Origin: Sparassis latifolia
Lineage: Eukaryota; Basidiomycota; Agaricomycetes; Polyporales; Sparassidaceae
Direction of reading: 5' to 3'
Length of the DNA: 64,000 nucleotides
NCBI GenBank assembly: GCA_018466975.1
Contig: CM031552.1
Coordinates: forward strand, 310,001-374,000
In this document: piece after piece, positions 23,301-34,799 of the stretch
Position numbering within the stretch: the stretch's first letter is position 1
Layout: the number at the start of each line of letters is the position of its first letter
Program-made: the position numbers and the translations under genes
The notes under the pieces: generated by a model
Database searches by the model: none
Told to the model about the DNA's origin: nothing
What the model saw: only the letters and a program-made list of their open reading frames with translations

Positions 23301-23963
23301 TCATTGTTGGGCAGTCTGAAACTTAGCTCGACTGGCCGCGAACAGCTCTTCTTGCCGTCGGAGGAGTTCTTCTTCCGTTAGTCCAGATAACTCAAATTTG
23401 GAGACCTTCTTCTCCCGATCCTAGACAGCATAGGTGGTGAATCCAGGCAGAGAGTAATCTATTAGGCTACTCACTTTCTGCTGCTGCTTGTGGTCTTTCA
23501 AGACATCTTGCACTTCTTCTGTGAACGACTCAAAACCAAGCCGCTGATGCAGTGTTAAACGACTGGTACGAAATTCGAAGGTAACCTCAGGCAAACCTTC
23601 AGAGCAGTGATAATATGCTCAGGCGCAATGGTCTTCTTCGATTCTTGCTCGCAAATCTCATTTGCTTCTGACGATATTAGATGAATAAATTCTGCGCATT
23701 GCAATATGCAAGCGTCAGCAAAACATGAAGGGCAAGAAAGCTAAGAAAGTACTTCACCTACACAGCACTCAATCACCAAATCACGCGTCTCCTTCGCGCA
23801 ACTTACGTCGCTGGGTAACAGTTCTAATGTTCGACAATGTTACGAAGTAGCCATGAATGCGCGAAGTTCTCGTACCTGCAATCATCTTTCCGACTGTCGC
23901 TTTCGGCAGCGAGAGCTCCTCATCAGTCCCTGGTGCTCCAGGATGTCCTTCACGATCTGACAT
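23301..23963 (-). CDS. Negative cofactor 2 subunit beta (Dr1), histone-fold transcription repressor
   Basis: NC2-beta pairs with NC2-alpha/Bur6 through histone folds and clamps TBP on DNA, blocking TFIIA/TFIIB. Five exons; the first is 23876-23963. The sequence reads DEELSLPKATVGKMI, then ELLPSDVSCAKETRDLVIEC, then EFIHLISSEANEICEQESKK with TIAPEHIITALK, then RLGFESFTEEVQDVLKDHKQ, and ends KFELSGLTEEELLRRQEELF with a short tail at the TGA 23301-23303. The length of about 140 residues is typical. The start ATG 23963 lies 167 bases from the divergent Sm F start, so they may share a promoter. Confidence 0.93.
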
Positions 23964-24130
23964 AGTATCCTCGTGAGAGTGGACACGAGCAAGCCTTACA
24001 GAGCGCCGAAAAGTTTGAGGTACAATTTGTGAGGATCAGTTGCGCGCTGAAAGAGGCGCAGGATGCTTTAGTTTTATACGCGTCGACTCCATATTTTCAG
24101 AGTCCGCACGTGTTTACCTTGATCACAACC

Positions 24131-24630
24131 ATGTCTGCGGTCAGTACTCTGCCTCGGCCATGTATTCTTTACTCCAACGACTAATCTTTTTATGGAACGA
24201 TCATGAACCATTCAGGTTAACCCAGTCAACCCCAAGCCATTCATCCAGGAATTGACCGGCAAGCCGGTATACGTGAGGCTGAAGTGGGGGCTCGAATACA
24301 AGGGCTTCCTTGTCAGCACCGATGGATACATGAACCTCCAGGTGTGTGTTGCATGATCACTAGTACTGGACTAGAGTGACCGTATCCCAATTCCACAGCT
24401 TGCCAACACAGAAGAATTTCAGGACGGCAAGTCTAACGGCGCTCTAGGCGAAGTGTTCATTAGGTGGGCTCATTCTTTCCGTCGATTCCACGTCGCCAGA
24501 CTTACGCGTCCCTCGTTCGATATCGCAGGTGTAACAACGTGCTGTACATTATAAGTGGCATTCTTTCACTTTGTAGCAATTCTTGACTAACGTGGCAACC
24601 GGACAACACAGAGAGGCTCCCCCAGAGTGA
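24131..24630 (+). CDS. Small nuclear ribonucleoprotein Sm F
   Basis: Sm-fold subunit of the heptameric ring on spliceosomal snRNAs. Exon 1 supplies only Met-Ser-Ala. Exon 2 reads [20 protein letters not shown] and then [20 protein letters not shown] (Sm1 motif). Exon 3 has [20 protein letters not shown] and exon 4 the Sm2 motif RCNNVLYI. The natural end is uncertain: a last intron from a GTGGCA donor to an acceptor at about 24.61 kb gives Ala-Pro-Pro-Glu and a TGA at 24628-24630, which fits the family length of about 85-90 residues; reading through instead gives a short unrelated tail. Confidence 0.88.
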
Positions 24631-24966
24631 ACACCCCGGTACCGTCTTTGTAACATTACCGTCGTCGCATGGCGTCAAAACCTATCGTGACTTCGGCGCT
24701 GCAGTGACGAACAGAAGAGAAGGCTCTCATCTCCGTATCTGCTTTATTGTGGCGTCGAGGTACATATTCTACTCATACTCGACATTGCTCGTTCTATGTT
24801 GTAAAGTTCCAGAAGCCGTTCTCAATGCGATGCTGTCCAACACATAAATTATCACGGTCTCCTGGCAAGCTTAAGTGCACAAGAATCTATCCTCGCTGAC
24901 GTACAAGAGAAAAGATCTACACGTATTGGCAGAACAAAGGGAATGGATGATCTAATACAATCGTAA
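24631..24966 (+). CDS. Small uncharacterised gene or exon
   Basis: The last exon is well behaved: after an acceptor near 24.81 kb it reads SRSRSQCDAVQHINYHGLLA, later RSTRIGRTKGMDDLIQS, and stops at 24964-24966. An upstream exon ending in GCGTCGAG joins in frame, but I could not settle the start codon. No domain recognised. The composition (helical, charged) suggests a small subunit of some complex. Confidence 0.35.
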
Positions 24967-25047
24967 GTCCAGCCACACTCGACGCAGTCTACCTCTGGAG
25001 ACAACCTGATCGTCTTGACGACCTTTCGTTGTGTCGTAAGAGATCCC

Positions 25048-25480
25048 TACTCTTCGTCGCCATCAGATTTGACAGGTGATGGCATGTTAAGGCCAACCCG
25101 GCGAGCTGTAGCCTCAATTCTTTGTTCCGGCGTAAGGTCATGCAGGGGATTGTAACGGTCCAACAGCGTCTAGCCATCGTTGCGCTTAGGTTCTGACTGA
25201 AGCACTGCACAGATGACAAAGCTCACCTTGTGCATTCGTTGTGAAGTCAAGAAAGTTATGACATCCTGTATGTCATGTTCAAAGTCGGCCGACTGCTCGC
25301 CTCGGGGTCGCTGCTCAAAGATTGAGCGAAAGTTCGAGGCGACAACCGGATTCCTCGTAGTTCGTGGCGAGATCGACTAGGCCTCCAAAGATCAAGCTCA
25401 GACTTGGGAACAATAGGAAGAAAACGTACGGCCCTGTTCACCTCTCGAACAATCACTCGGTAGGCGGAGAGATGGGACAT
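25048..25480 (-). CDS. ATP synthase assembly factor FMC1, mitochondrial
   Basis: FMC1 helps the assembly chaperone Atp12 build the F1 sector at high temperature. Three exons. Exon 1 (start 25480) reads MSHLSAYRVIVREVNRA, an LYR-like helix. Exon 2 reads RNPVVASNFRSIFEQRP and DFEHDIQDVITFLTSQRMHK. Exon 3 reads TLLDRYNPLHDLTPEQRIEA and TARRVGLNMPSPVK and ends with an acidic tail at 25048. The pattern of a terminal TARRVGLN motif matches the family, as does the length of about 110 residues. Neighbouring genes are unrelated. Confidence 0.85.
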
Positions 25481-25775
25481 GAAAACGCTGGCTACTAGCC
25501 GAATCGAGCGAATACTGCTCAACAGTCTTGGCTAGATTCGGCTAGTGGCTTGAACGCCACGTGGTTATCTCGACTCGCTGTCCTTTGGCTGCGCTTTCAT
25601 CTCGGCCCCCAAATATTATGCTTCGCAACACGGCTCGTGTTCGTCGTTGTGGCTTTGATTCCCCGAACATATAAAGCCACTGATTTGACCTCTTCTGCAA
25701 GCTGCATCCTCTCCACACCCTCTGGACGCGTCAAGTCGCACAGTAGCCACCGCGTCAACACACCTCCTCTCACAC

Positions 25776-26704
25776 ATGGCACGTTTCCGTTGTCCAAGTG
25801 CTTCCGCAGTTGACCTTGCTCCGTCTGACATCCCTAATGATGCGGCGGCTCGGGTGAGTCTACATTGCCACTTGTATTGCCCCTGCTTCTCATTCCAGTT
25901 GTAATACCCTCGAAGTTGCCCAGACACAGGTCGCGTATTGCAATCCCGTCGAAGCACAACAAGAAACATGGTAAAGCGAAGACACCTACGGGCATGAATG
26001 CAGGCCAAAAGGAACATATGCGGATGGCATTAAAGAGGGAACAGCTGAAATCGCGGCGAAATCAGCCTCAGTGGTCGTTCATTTACGTGTCTAATGTGAG
26101 TCTACTTATTTCTGGCTCGTTATCAAGTTTTGACCGTCGCACAGCTCAATTCCAAGATCTCGGATGCCGAGCTGCAAAGGACCTTTGAGCGGTTTGGGAG
26201 AATTAGGCGTATCATTCGGCGAGCCAGCGGCGGTATTGTCGTGAAGGGCTATGGCGGAAGCGACCCGTCAATGGACCGTCAATATGCGTCCATACAGTAT
26301 GTGAATCCATCATCTGCCAGGCGGGCACTCATCCTCAACAAGAGGAAGCTGAATGGAGTTGAGCTTGTGGTCGGCAGCCCATCCATCCTCACTGCGATAC
26401 TACACTCACTGAACACTGTCACAGGTTTGCTTCAGTGCTGCCGATCTCCCGGAAACTGCAAGGATCATCCAGGAGCACATTAGACGGAAGCACGGACCCC
26501 CTCCTCGGACGTTTAACCTAAAGAACCCTTGGACGTTTGTAAAGTATGTGATTGTTGCGCTCCTCTTTAATACCCATTAATCCCCTTCTTAGGCGTCTTA
26601 CAGTTCATCGTACTCAACGTTCGATTTTTCCTGACGATTCTCCAGGTATTTCTCACAACAGGCATGTGGCAATGGGGACGTCCTTTGCCATGACTGTCAT
26701 GTAG
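25776..26704 (+). CDS. RNA-recognition-motif protein, uncharacterised
   Basis: One RRM domain: RNP2-like WSFIYVSNLNSKI, DAELQRTFERFGRIRRIIRR, a Gly-rich loop, RNP1-like RQYASIQYVNPSSARRALIL and KRKLNGVELVV. The tail has ARIIQEHIRRKHGPPPRTF and ends at the TAG 26702-26704. A basic segment (SKHNKKHGKAKTPTG) precedes the domain. The 5' end is unsure: the ATG at 25776 gives a plausible first exon, but its phase does not fit the visible acceptor, so another exon or a start at the in-frame ATG near 25.99 kb is possible. The specific RNA target is unknown. Confidence 0.65.
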
Positions 26705-26864
26705 CAACCGATTGTTACTTCCTATCTCTCCGCTCTCTCTTTGAAAACCAAGACAGTGCAGGTTAGCTATTATTTCTAGCTAAACTGTACTGTCTTACGG
26801 TTTCCTGTCCATCCGCTTCCACAATCCTTTTTTTTTTACCCTTTGTACATAATTAGACTTCAAT

Positions 26865-27256
26865 TCATTCTGCGTGTTCCCCACTTGTAGCACAATAAAC
26901 GTGACGGCGTGAACTAAGATGAAGAGGAAGATCAATAAGTCCTATGATAGAATAGAGTGTCTTCGTAAGCGAATCAAACCCAGCCGTCGCGAGAATATCG
27001 TCAACAGCTGGCGGCCACCACGGTTGGCCAACACCAATCCGAGCAGCTCCATCTGAGCTGATTCGGTCTCTCGCTCCCTTCCTTTTACCGTCCGGCCCTG
27101 CGTACTGGATGGCAGCGACCTGGTAGTATCTACGCAGGCGTTAGAGGTACGAAATTATTCTCGTACCCACTGTTGGAGCAGCAATTGCTTACTACATGCC
27201 ACAACAGTGTTGTCTAGCTGTTTGATCGTTGCAAGCAAGATAACCTTCACTGCCAT
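26865..27256 (-). CDS. Small uncharacterised protein, start codon overlaps the divergent gene
   Basis: Two exons joined by a GTGGGT...TAG intron give about 115 residues: MAVKVILLATIKQLDN, then LLLQQYYQVAAIQYAGPDGK and ARIGVGQPWWPPAVDDILAT. A hydrophobic TLYSIIGLIDLPLHL stretch near the end may contact a membrane. No family recognised. The frame has no stop and the splice sites are standard, so it is probably real. Its ATG lies in the palindrome CCATGG, whose other strand carries the ATG of the helicase-like gene. Confidence 0.5.
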
Positions 27257-30200
27257 GGACCCTATGACTAGGAGCCCTGCACTCAATCCTGCCTCTACGC
27301 CTTTTTTCCCTGGTGGCATGCGGGGCGGCGAGGATGATGGAAGACTCGGTAGCTCCGGTCTGGCTTTCAGACTTTCGACTAATCGGGAACAGCAGTACAG
27401 CACTTCCTCGTCACTCTCGATCTCTCCCTCGGACTATCGTTCTGTGAGATCTTCTCCAAGTCCTTCGCAGGATGACCGTGGCAAGTTGGATGTTACCTTG
27501 CAGTTCAATCCCGCAGGCGCAGGTTCTCGTTATTATCCGGCAATCAATACGACGGAGGCCAATAGAGCACACTCCATCGCTCAGAAATCGTCCGTGCACG
27601 ATATGACTCTGTCGGGTAACTTAGGCGGAAGCCAGTCGGGAAGTGTGTCGGGTTCCACCGAGACCACACCTGAAGGGGAGGAAACCCCGGGGCCGTCCTC
27701 GTCCAATGGTCAGTTGGCACCTGGAAACTCGCTCCATGGAAACAACATCTTAGGACGCGGACAGCACATCGTTACGCCTCCTGTGGTCTTGGATACTGGC
27801 GCCTCAAAATCGTCGTTCATTCATGCGCCATTCGCTTCATCATCTCCTGCTTCATCCTTAGACTCTGGCAGTCATTTCGCATCCAGTGCGGATCTGTCAT
27901 CGAGCTTCGAAGCTCAACTAAGGGCTTCTCCTTTTATTCACGAAATACTAGATCGACTCGCTCGTTGCGAGTACTCGACGCGTGCGATACAGCGCGATTT
28001 AGGCGATGTTAATCGCAAGGTTGATATCTTGGTGGAGAAAGCTCTGAATGCAAATACGAACGGACCTCCGGAGTTCAAGGACCCTTTCGCATCCACTTCT
28101 GCTGTGACTTCTTCAAACGGCTTCTTCTCTCCCGGTCTCAACCCGGCTCGGTCATCTCTAAGCGCCAGTATAGCCCCAAACCAGACTGCCCCGACAGACG
28201 ACATCACCTCGATCTCGAGTCGATTGAATACTCTCACCACCTCTGTTGGTCAACTCCTCGCGCTACAGACGCAACAGATTCAAGCGACATCGGGTCTTCA
28301 AAGTGTCCAGTTGCTCGGTTCGGGCATACAACAAGGCGACCTGAGCTCCAATCAGACCTTGTCTCAAGCAGTTACTGGTTCGATACTTGGTCACAATTTA
28401 TCTAACCGCCCAGACATAAGGTCAGGTCCCCGTATCCCAAATCCTCCCATGCGCACTTGGTCTGCAGGCAATTTGGACATACCACTGCGTGCTACGGAGT
28501 CGCCCGCGGGTTTTCTAGGCCGTCAGGATTCAATATTCAGGGACAAGCGCCGTTCTGTGTCAGGGCTATTGCGCCGCGATTCGGTTGGGGTACGTTTTTC
28601 TATCTCTGGGTCTTCCGGTGGCTGCCACTGCCATTTGCGCTGTTAAGTTTATCTGATTGTGTGTCATCTGCCAGGGGGAAAGTCTATCGAGTACTTCATC
28701 GCGTGATGGCGGACCAATAATAACAAAATGGGAGCAGCTATCTCTTGCACCTGAACTGTTACGCTCATTGAATACGTTTGGGTAAGTTCAGTTCCTATAT
28801 TATATGTGGTAATCCCTCATACGCTCGGCGTGTTCAGTGTCGGGCCACCAAACAAGATCCAGCAGCGCGCGCTGCCTTTTCTGTTGAGGGGCGCCGATAT
28901 CATAGCTCAAGCGCCCCCGACTCAGGAGCGGATTGCGGCTTATGTGATTCCCGCCATACATACCGCTTTGATACATTCAATGGCACGGACGCCCATCCGT
29001 GGTCCACTTGTGGTCATGATCTCCACGACGGTTGATCAGGCTACACAAGCACAGCGTATGATTCGTGACCTCGGCGGACCCATTGGCATCAAGAGTGCCT
29101 TGGGTGTCGGTTCCGCTTCAGCCACCAGTGACCTCAGTCAAGAGCTGCGTCTTCTCCAGCAGAACATGCCACATATCATCTGTGGCACACCCCAGAAACT
29201 GCATGCTCTCTTCACAACTCCAGGGGGGTTATCCGGTTCTGAAGTGCGATTCCTGGTGCTCGATGAGGTCGACCAGTTGATAGCACGCAATCTGCACGAT
29301 TTTGTCTTCAACATCATCAAATTGCTCCCTCCTCCCCGGTCGCGCGCGATCGGCACAAGTCCCTCTAGTGTCACTCCTGGATCATCTGCGCAATCTTCGT
29401 TCCCGATCTTCGAAAACGGCAATAGTTCCTCTCTTGTTTCACCCTTCCAGAATCCTGCGCGTAGATTCTCGGGGGTGGGATCATCTCCACCAATCGAACT
29501 AGCGAACAGTGGGTCTTCGCAGCAAATCGAGCGCCAGACCGCTCTCTTCTCGAACACTGTTCCCCAGGACGTTCTCAATCTCGCTTCGGCAATCCAGCTC
29601 CGGGAACCAGTTCGAGTACTCGTACGCCGCGACGGAAACGTCACGCATGCTGACACGAGTCAGGGTGCTCGAGGCCTTCGTCAGTTCTATCTGTATCTTG
29701 CCTTTACTGCTGGCGGTCGTTCGGATACTCCTTTACCTTCCGGTGGGTTGGGGATCATAGGCTCTGGTCGTGGTGCCTCTAGTGCCGAAACAGCGCAGGC
29801 TCGAGAGTGGAAGTTGGACGCTCTCGCCGATATCTTTGACGACATTGAGGTAACCCAGGCTATTATTCACGTCGGCGGTATGACTGCTCTGGATGCCGTG
29901 GTCTACAAACTTGCAAGTCGTGGCCTGGAGGCTGTTCCTCTTGTGAGTGAGATTGCGTTGTGGGGAGTCACCATCGAGACTGACTGCTCTTAGCACGGTG
30001 ACATGAATGCTGGAACCAAGCTGGCTGCGTTGAATAAATTCCGTAGCCCTACTGGTCTCATGCGGCAACCAGCTACGAAGGTCCTGGTGGTCTATGACGT
30101 TCAGGTCAAGACACCTGAAGTATCGCAAATACCTCTCATCATAAATTACGGTAAGCATGGTCTTGAAGTGTGCTGAACTCACTGACCTCCCTTTAATCTG

Positions 30201-30576
30201 CTGTACCTCCAGATCTGCCCAAGGCCGTGGAAGAATATGCCCATCGGTAAGCCATTCGATGTTTTCATAGTCGGGTTGCCTGATCCCGTCATGATAAGTG
30301 TTGCTCCTGCGATCGCTCCCAGTTACTCTCGTGCGGGTGTGATCATCAACTTTGTGACAGCTACAGGTGGCGATGTAGAGATGCTGCGCTCTATAGAGTG
30401 CTTCTACAAGTAAGAGTCGACTTACTCTTCTGCGCGGAGTAATGAACTGAGCAATGTCTTCTATTCTCGCCTTCAGGATTAAATGCGTGAGTATCATTTC
30501 TACTGCTTGAGTCGTGGACTTGTAATTGACACTCTTCCAGCCCGAAGTTCCCCTTAGCCTGCGCGACATTGTTTAA
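27255..30576 (+). CDS. Degenerate DEAD-box (eIF4A-like) helicase with long Ser-rich N-terminal extension
   Basis: Eight exons (27255-28589, 28675-28781, 28838-29942, 29994-30150, 30213-30246, 30299-30409, 30477-30486, 30541-30576). Residues 1 to about 440 are low-complexity Ser/Gly/Pro. The helicase part follows eIF4A: ELLRSLNTFG, Q-motif PPNKIQQRALPFLLRG, DIIAQAPPTQER, GTPQKLHALF, LVLDEVDQLI, LHGDMNAGTKLAALNKFRS and YDLPKAVEEYAHR. The Walker A lysine loop is gone (APPTQER in place of a GxGKT), DEAD is DEVD, and a Ser-rich insert replaces the SAT region. The sequence is otherwise open and spliced cleanly, so it is likely expressed as a non-catalytic RNA- or eIF4G-binding paralogue. This is inference. 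Confidence 0.75.
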
Positions 30577-30818
30577 TTGCCGTCTCTCTCAAGTCTGTGT
30601 ATCCCTATCTCACTGCTTTCTCGGTTGAAGCTTTCTCGTCCATTCATGCTGCTTGCTCGCTATTTATATCAAGACGCGTTGCGCATTCTACTGTGTTATA
30701 CCCTTGATCATCCCACACCTATCCAGATGTCTCCTTACTAGTCGCAGGGTCTACGCCCTTTGCCTACACTGTATACTGTATAGTTTCCACTGAGTCCCTC
30801 AGGTATTACGAATGGCGT

Positions 30819-33800
30819 CTATCCTGTCGTAATACGGACAGTGAGTATCTTCAATGTACTATCTTCGCTGCAGCTTGCTAGTTCCAAGTTATCACTGTAT
30901 GGTCGCCATATTAGACGGTGGATTTGATCCACATGTGCGATGCTGATGGACATTGAGTTGTGAGGGTCGTCATCGCTTGCAACGATATCTCACCAAGAGT
31001 TCATGGTCAGGTCAAGCCTCCATTCTGTTGCGTCCGCTTCAGCAGACGAGTATATAAGAATCCCCCCAGATTCGAGCCCTACAGCCAGTCTGCGTCTGGC
31101 ATGACGATGAACCCTTATGAGTGCCATCGAATGATAGACACCACTAGCCCACCTGTTGTCAGCATTTACAGTTGAAAATCCGATGGCGGTTGCAGCCTCT
31201 TTGGTCTTTATGGTCGCTACAGCAGTCCACTTATCCCAGGAACTTGTATCTTTAGGATGCCATATCTTGACCTGAAACAGCGACCAGATGTAAGTAACAC
31301 ACACATGGAGGTGATTTGAGACCGACAGTTTTATCGCGAGACGCCGTAGCAAAGATGTCGCCTTCATGCGCCCAAGCACAGTCCCATATTATGCGAGAAT
31401 GCGATTTATCGGCCGTAATTGGGGCATATCCGTCTGGTGATTGAACGTTTGCCAAAGCAACGGACAAATAAGAAGACCATGCAAACCTTCTCCGTTCCTC
31501 TCAAACAGGCGCCATGAGCGATCTCGGGATACTGAAAGAATGAATCTGTCGTCCGGACTGAACGCAATCTGGGTCACCGTTAATGCATGACCTGCCAATG
31601 GTAATCCCATCGGCTGCCATTTATCCGTATCATAGACACGAATAACAGCGTGCTCGGGGCTTGTGGCCTTACATGCTGTCGCAGTCAATTTCTTGGAACT
31701 GGAAACAGCTAATGCTATAGACTGCGGTATCATCATTATCATCAGAGGGCAGATAGGCAATGGACGGCAGACATACTTCGTAACCGTGGCCGAAGACCTT
31801 CTCAATCTCTGGCCAGAGAGTGATCGCGGCCAGCTCTCCCTCGAACGGTCGCCTTCTTGTGCGATCGGCATCATGCCAATCGTTAAGCCTTTCGGACTGA
31901 GAATTGACTACGGATTTATCAATGTATATGGCCAGAAATATCCATTACAACACTCACCTTCGCTCACAGCTTTGTTTGACAAACCGAGGGGGGGAACGGT
32001 GGCCGCCCGCGGTCTTTCGTTCTGAAAGCCAACCTCAGCCCCATCAGATATGATTTATGTCGGGAACGTTTGCTCACCTCTTCCACCCCAAAATGAGCTG
32101 TGCCTAAATTGTTGATGACATCGACGAACTCGCGTGGTGCTTCGAAAACACGGGCAACTTTCTCGTCTGCGATGCTGACAAAACGTAGGGCGTCTATGAA
32201 CGCGACCCCAACAAGGTCATACCCATGGACTTGAGGACGAGCGAGTTCATGCCATACTGGAACGGATGAGCCATCTTTGTCTGAGGTCCGGACTTCTCCA
32301 TGAATCCGAGTTGTCTGGTCAAGCCTGCAAAGCCCTCAGGAATAGGCTGGATTCGACATGCGGAGAATGGAAACCTACCCAGCAGATATCAGGTATTCGC
32401 CATTTGGACTCCACGAAAGACCTCTGACTGCGGCGTTGTGCCCGCTGATGGCACCAACTTCGCCCCAATCCTCGTTGTGATTACTCGGCACTCCACTTTC
32501 GGCATTTTCATCGGTAGCACTGCACCGCCAGCGTCTCCATCCACCACTCCAACCCCACGCAGATGCTTCGAAACCACCACAGGTCCAAAGCCCACCAACG
32601 AAACCTCCTAGTCTCTGGCCTCCTACGTCGCCAAATCGTTGTCTGTTAATCCATATTGAGGACGATCCATCTGTCGTTGGCGTGATGATTGTGGAAGGAG
32701 ACCAGAGAATGAGGGAGGAATCGGTTGAGGTGGACAAAAGTGTCGGGACAGAGGTTGAAGGAGAACGGGGACGCCAGGAGAGCGAAGTTACACCGGCTTC
32801 GTGACCAACAAGGAGAGCATCGAATGTGATGGAGTACTGCAGCGCACTACTTGTGGTCATTAGCAAGCCGACACGTAACACGGGGAACACAATCACTAAC
32901 CCATTTTGACTCTTCACTGTCAAAATATGGCGCTTCAGAGAGATTTGGCGACCACCCTCTTCTGCGTCAGTGAGATCTCCCAAGGAGGCTTCGAACGCGT
33001 CAAGCAATTCGCCACTCAAGTCGTTCTCGGGAGCCGAAGGAGTAGCTTCCGTGGGTTTCTTGGTGAACGGCTCTACATTCCACAGTCGAATTGTCGCATC
33101 TTGAGAGCCAGAGGCCAGGATGAGAGGTTGGTCATCCAATACAGGCTGTCGGAAAGCAAGACCTTTGATCCAATCTTCGTGCCCGGAAAGCACGACAGAC
33201 GATACAAACTGTCCACAACGTGAGTGGAGTTGAAATTATCTAGGGGAGTGAACAGCGTTACCAAGTCTTCGGATCGAGTCCATATCTGAATATGCCTGTC
33301 GGTGCCACCAATGGCAAGAATAGTAGCTGGAAGAAATAAGACTGCATAAGAGAGCTCAACGAAGCGTGATGCAGACCTTGTGTTTGCGGCAAAGTGGAGA
33401 CTGCGAGCGAGAGGGGGTACTCCCCTCTTAACGGAATGGTTTGCACTTCGTCGAATGCATCTAAGCCGGCTGGTCAATTTTCCTCAGCTCACACAAATAA
33501 TGGATGCCGTGCCTGACTCATTTCTTGACGCAAGACTCCAAACCTTGACCGAAGAGTCAGAGGCTCCTGTTACCACAATCTCATCGAGCGCTGCTAGCGC
33601 GGAGACAGCTTTCTGATGTGCCTGCGTGACACAGCTTGACTTCCACTGCAGGCGACCATGTTATTGAAAGAAGTCCGCTAAGCATACATGAGGCAAGCAT
33701 GCCTGTGTGCCTTTCTTGGTCCACAACCTCATTACACCCTTGTCATCCGCGCTAACGAAACGGTCATCCTGGATGAAACGTACGCAAGTGACAAGACCCT

Positions 33801-34017
33801 CGTGCCCAGGTAGAGTCTCATACACCCCGCGGTCATACTCATCCTGTGGACAGTAAAAAGCGTTTTTCCAGAGATTGGGATCCTAGCGTACCTGGACATC
33901 CCACAACGCAACTAACTTGGCGCAGCCGAAGGCTATCAGAGAGCTTGTAGAAGCATCTGCAGCATGAGAATGTCTATTCGTCGACGCAGATATGTAGGCA
34001 ACACTCGCGGACGCCAT
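30819..34017 (-). CDS. Elongator complex subunit 2 (WD40 protein)
   Basis: Elp2 is the double-WD40 scaffold of Elongator, which makes the mcm5/ncm5 side chain on wobble uridine of tRNAs. The start at 34017 gives MASASVAYISASTNRHSHAA, the characteristic first blade, followed by LIAFGCAKLVALWDVQ. WD repeats are readable in many exons: LPGHEGLVTCVRFIQDDRFV, VVTGASDSSVKVWSLASR, LSGHEDWIKGLAFRQP with LASGSQDATIRLWN, LVGHEAGVTSLSWRPRSP, ISGHNAAVRGLSWSPNGEY, VTQIAFSPDDRFILSVSRDR, WDCAWAHEGDIFATASRDKT. The last exon ends HVDQIHRLIWRP and LASCSEDSTLKILTV at 30819. No break seen. The start is 158 bases from the divergent phosphopantetheinyl transferase. Confidence 0.9.
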
Positions 34018-34175
34018 CGAGCGCGATGTTGACCTGGAATCAGCAAGTTACGGTTCAATGAGGTTCACATACAAAAAGTAACTTTCCATTCTAAGCTAAA
34101 ATCGCGATCACGTGCTTGCTATACGTCAGGTTAAATTCAGAGCCGTCTTGAACTTGACTCAAGATCTTGGATATC

Positions 34176-34670
34176 ATGGGCATCCTGGGTATAGGCGTTG
34201 ATATCCTCCATGTGCCTCGTCTCGTTTCCCTCATCGAGCGCAGGACGGAGAAGCGTGTTGCGGCCCGCATCTTGAGCAACCAAGAGTTCGCCGTATGGGA
34301 GACCTTGCCATCATCCGACCACGTTCGGCGAACTCGTTTTCTCGCAGTTCGGTGAGAATGCCACTTGTATGTTACTTTGTAATCTCTAAATATATTATGA
34401 TCTCCCAGATGGTGCATCAAGGAGGCCGCATACAAAGCCATTTATCCTCTCGCTAGGCCGACGTGGAAAGACCTGACTTTCCACGGCTTGCAGGCTGGCA
34501 AGAACGACACAAAACCCACTTTAGAGTATCGATTTACCAGCTCTTCTCCAGCCTTAGGGAAGATACACGTCTCCGTCAGTCACGATGGAGATTATGTATT
34601 TACCACGGTCCTTGTCGAAGATCCACCAACACATGCAACATCTGCCCAGTTCTGCCATCATACAAGATGA
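34176..34670 (+). CDS. Holo-acyl-carrier-protein synthase (4'-phosphopantetheinyl transferase, PPT2-like)
   Basis: It transfers phosphopantetheine from CoA to a carrier-protein serine; the small single-domain AcpS form in fungi is usually mitochondrial. Two exons, 34176-34351 and 34409-34670, give about 145 residues. Key segments are MGILGIGVDILHVPRL (metal-binding Asp in GVD), LSNQEFAVWE, the catalytic WCIKEAAYKAIYPL (Glu and Lys) and the final HVSVSHDGDYVFTTVLVED. The start is the first ATG; no long presequence is visible. It is convergent with the GST gene, 130 bases away. Confidence 0.9.
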
Positions 34671-34799
34671 AGCTATCCTGGCATTCGCATGCCCTCATTG
34701 GCTTTTATCGCATGGAAATACAGACGGACAACCACGATCATATCGTCCGGACTACAAGTACATTTACTTCGAAACTCAAGGCATTCATACGGCCTGCAT

